From Hyphomicrobiales bacterium (GTDB lineage Bacteria > Pseudomonadota > Alphaproteobacteria > Rhizobiales > JAUVMS01): a DNA stretch of 5,785 nt. This document shows positions 5,186 through 5,785 of the stretch, piece by piece. Position 1 is the first letter of the stretch. Every line of letters starts with the position of its first letter. The stretch is taken from assembly GCA_030600135.1 (NCBI GenBank), contig JAUVMS010000250.1:1-5785 (forward strand). Reading direction: 5' to 3'. The notes under the pieces were generated by a model that was not told the DNA's origin, searched no databases, and saw nothing but the letters and a program-made list of their open reading frames with translations. The translations under genes were made by a program, and so were the position numbers.

Positions 5186-5785
5186 CTAGGACCGTGCCAC
5201 CTCGGCGCTCTTGTCAGGGTGACTTTGTTGGCCCTCGCCCTCGGCCTCGCCGTCGACCCCGAAGCGCTTTGCCACGTATTGCTCGACGATCGCCTTGAAC
5301 TCGGCCGCGATACTGGCGCCCCTGAGCGTCATTGCCTTGGCGCCATCGATGAACACGGGCGCCGCGGGTGCTTCACCCGATCCGGGTAGGCTGATCCCAA
5401 TATCGGCACGCTTGGATTCGCCAGGACCGTTCACGATGCAACCCATGACCGCGAGATTGAGTGTTTCGACTCCGGGATAATGCTTTTGCCACTCGGGCAT
5501 TCGGGCCCGGACGTAGTCCTGGATATCCGTTGCGAGTTCCTGGAACACCGTACTGGTCGTGCGCCCGCAACCTGGGCAGGCCGCGACGATCGGCACGAAT
5601 GAGCGTATGCCCATGGTTTGCAGGATTTCCTGGCAGACCCGGACTTCCTGTGTCCGATCGCCTCCGGGCGCTGGCGTGAGTGAGGCTCGGATCGTATCGC
5701 CTATGCCCTGTTGCAATAGGATAGCAAGTCCCGCAGTTGACGCGACGATGCCTTTCGATCCTATCCCTGCTTCCGTGAGGCCGAG
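5186..5785 (-). CDS. ispG: 4-hydroxy-3-methylbut-2-enyl diphosphate synthase, C-terminal 199 residues (cut by window edge)
   Basis: IspG (GcpE) carries out the reductive ring opening of MEcPP to HMBPP, the penultimate MEP-pathway step, using a [4Fe-4S] cluster. The frame stays open to the right edge and reads GLTEAGIGSKGIVASTAGL before the IRASLTPAP block, so the TTG at 5716 is internal and not a start. In fragment numbering, CPGC (Cys70, Cys73), then GCIVNGPGE (Cys116, Glu123) supply the three cysteine ligands and the glutamate of the cluster. The C-terminal domain continues through ADIGISLPG and VFIDGAKAMTLRG, then ends in a Gly/Glu-rich, poorly conserved tail (DGEAEGEGQQ). The N-terminal TIM-barrel part lies beyond the window. 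Together with ispA it makes this an isoprenoid locus, although the genes are convergent and not an operon. No terminator is evident in the 33-bp gap. Confidence 0.96.
   Translation of the reverse strand, partial: LGLTEAGIGSKGIVASTAGLAILLQQGIGDTIRASLTPAPGGDRTQEVRVCQEILQTMGIRSFVPIVAACPGCGRTTSTVFQELATDIQDYVRARMPEWQKHYPGVETLNLAVMGCIVNGPGESKRADIGISLPGSGEAPAAPVFIDGAKAMTLRGASIAAEFKAIVEQYVAKRFGVDGEAEGEGQQSHPDKSAEVARS

Noticed and set aside
5186..5716. ispG as a 176-residue gene from TTG 5716
   Set aside because: The conserved IspG sequence continues in frame to the window edge, so the gene is cut by the window and TTG is an internal leucine codon.

Overview
The window looks like a piece of an alphaproteobacterial chromosome (probably Hyphomicrobiales or a relative). 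Housekeeping genes fill the right half, and a small plasmid-type or mobile segment with decayed genes fills the left half. The taxonomic guess rests on the L32 sequence, the MtgA and IspA sequences, the rpmF/mtgA/ispA neighbourhood that I recall from rhizobia-like genomes, and a RepA of the alphaproteobacterial plasmid 'replication initiator protein A' (RPA) type. None of this was checked by a search.

Right half (2947-5785): rpmF (ribosomal protein L32) and mtgA (monofunctional peptidoglycan transglycosylase) lie on the minus strand. ispA (short-chain farnesyl diphosphate synthase) is divergent from mtgA across a 116-bp gap. The 3' part of ispG (iron-sulfur MEP-pathway enzyme) converges on ispA with a 33-bp gap and runs off the right edge. 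IspG makes HMBPP in the MEP pathway, and IspA condenses the resulting C5 units to FPP, the precursor of the undecaprenyl carrier. MtgA polymerises the lipid II built on that carrier. The neighbourhood therefore links isoprenoid supply to cell-wall synthesis.

Middle (2235-2946): a mostly non-coding stretch, then two truncated gene starts facing each other. One is a lipoprotein N-terminus on the plus strand (2629-2811). The other is a membrane-protein N-terminus on the minus strand (2705-2818). Their recognisable parts meet at about 2730-2747, which looks like a deletion or rearrangement scar.

Left half (1-2234): a plasmid-type repA on the minus strand (1239-2150) with three exactly tandem 22-bp iterons just upstream (2169-2234). 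Downstream of repA, on the same strand, is a tight row of very small unknown genes. One (383-727) is intact with a strong ribosome binding site. One (747-884) is possible, with a TTG start. Two (888-1078 and 179-375) appear broken by frameshifts. A 24-bp imperfect direct repeat (816-839 and 2450-2473) brackets the repA/iteron module. I interpret this half as an integrated, decaying replicon or mobile-element remnant; that is an inference. I see no rRNA, tRNA, CRISPR array, transposase or integrase in the window.
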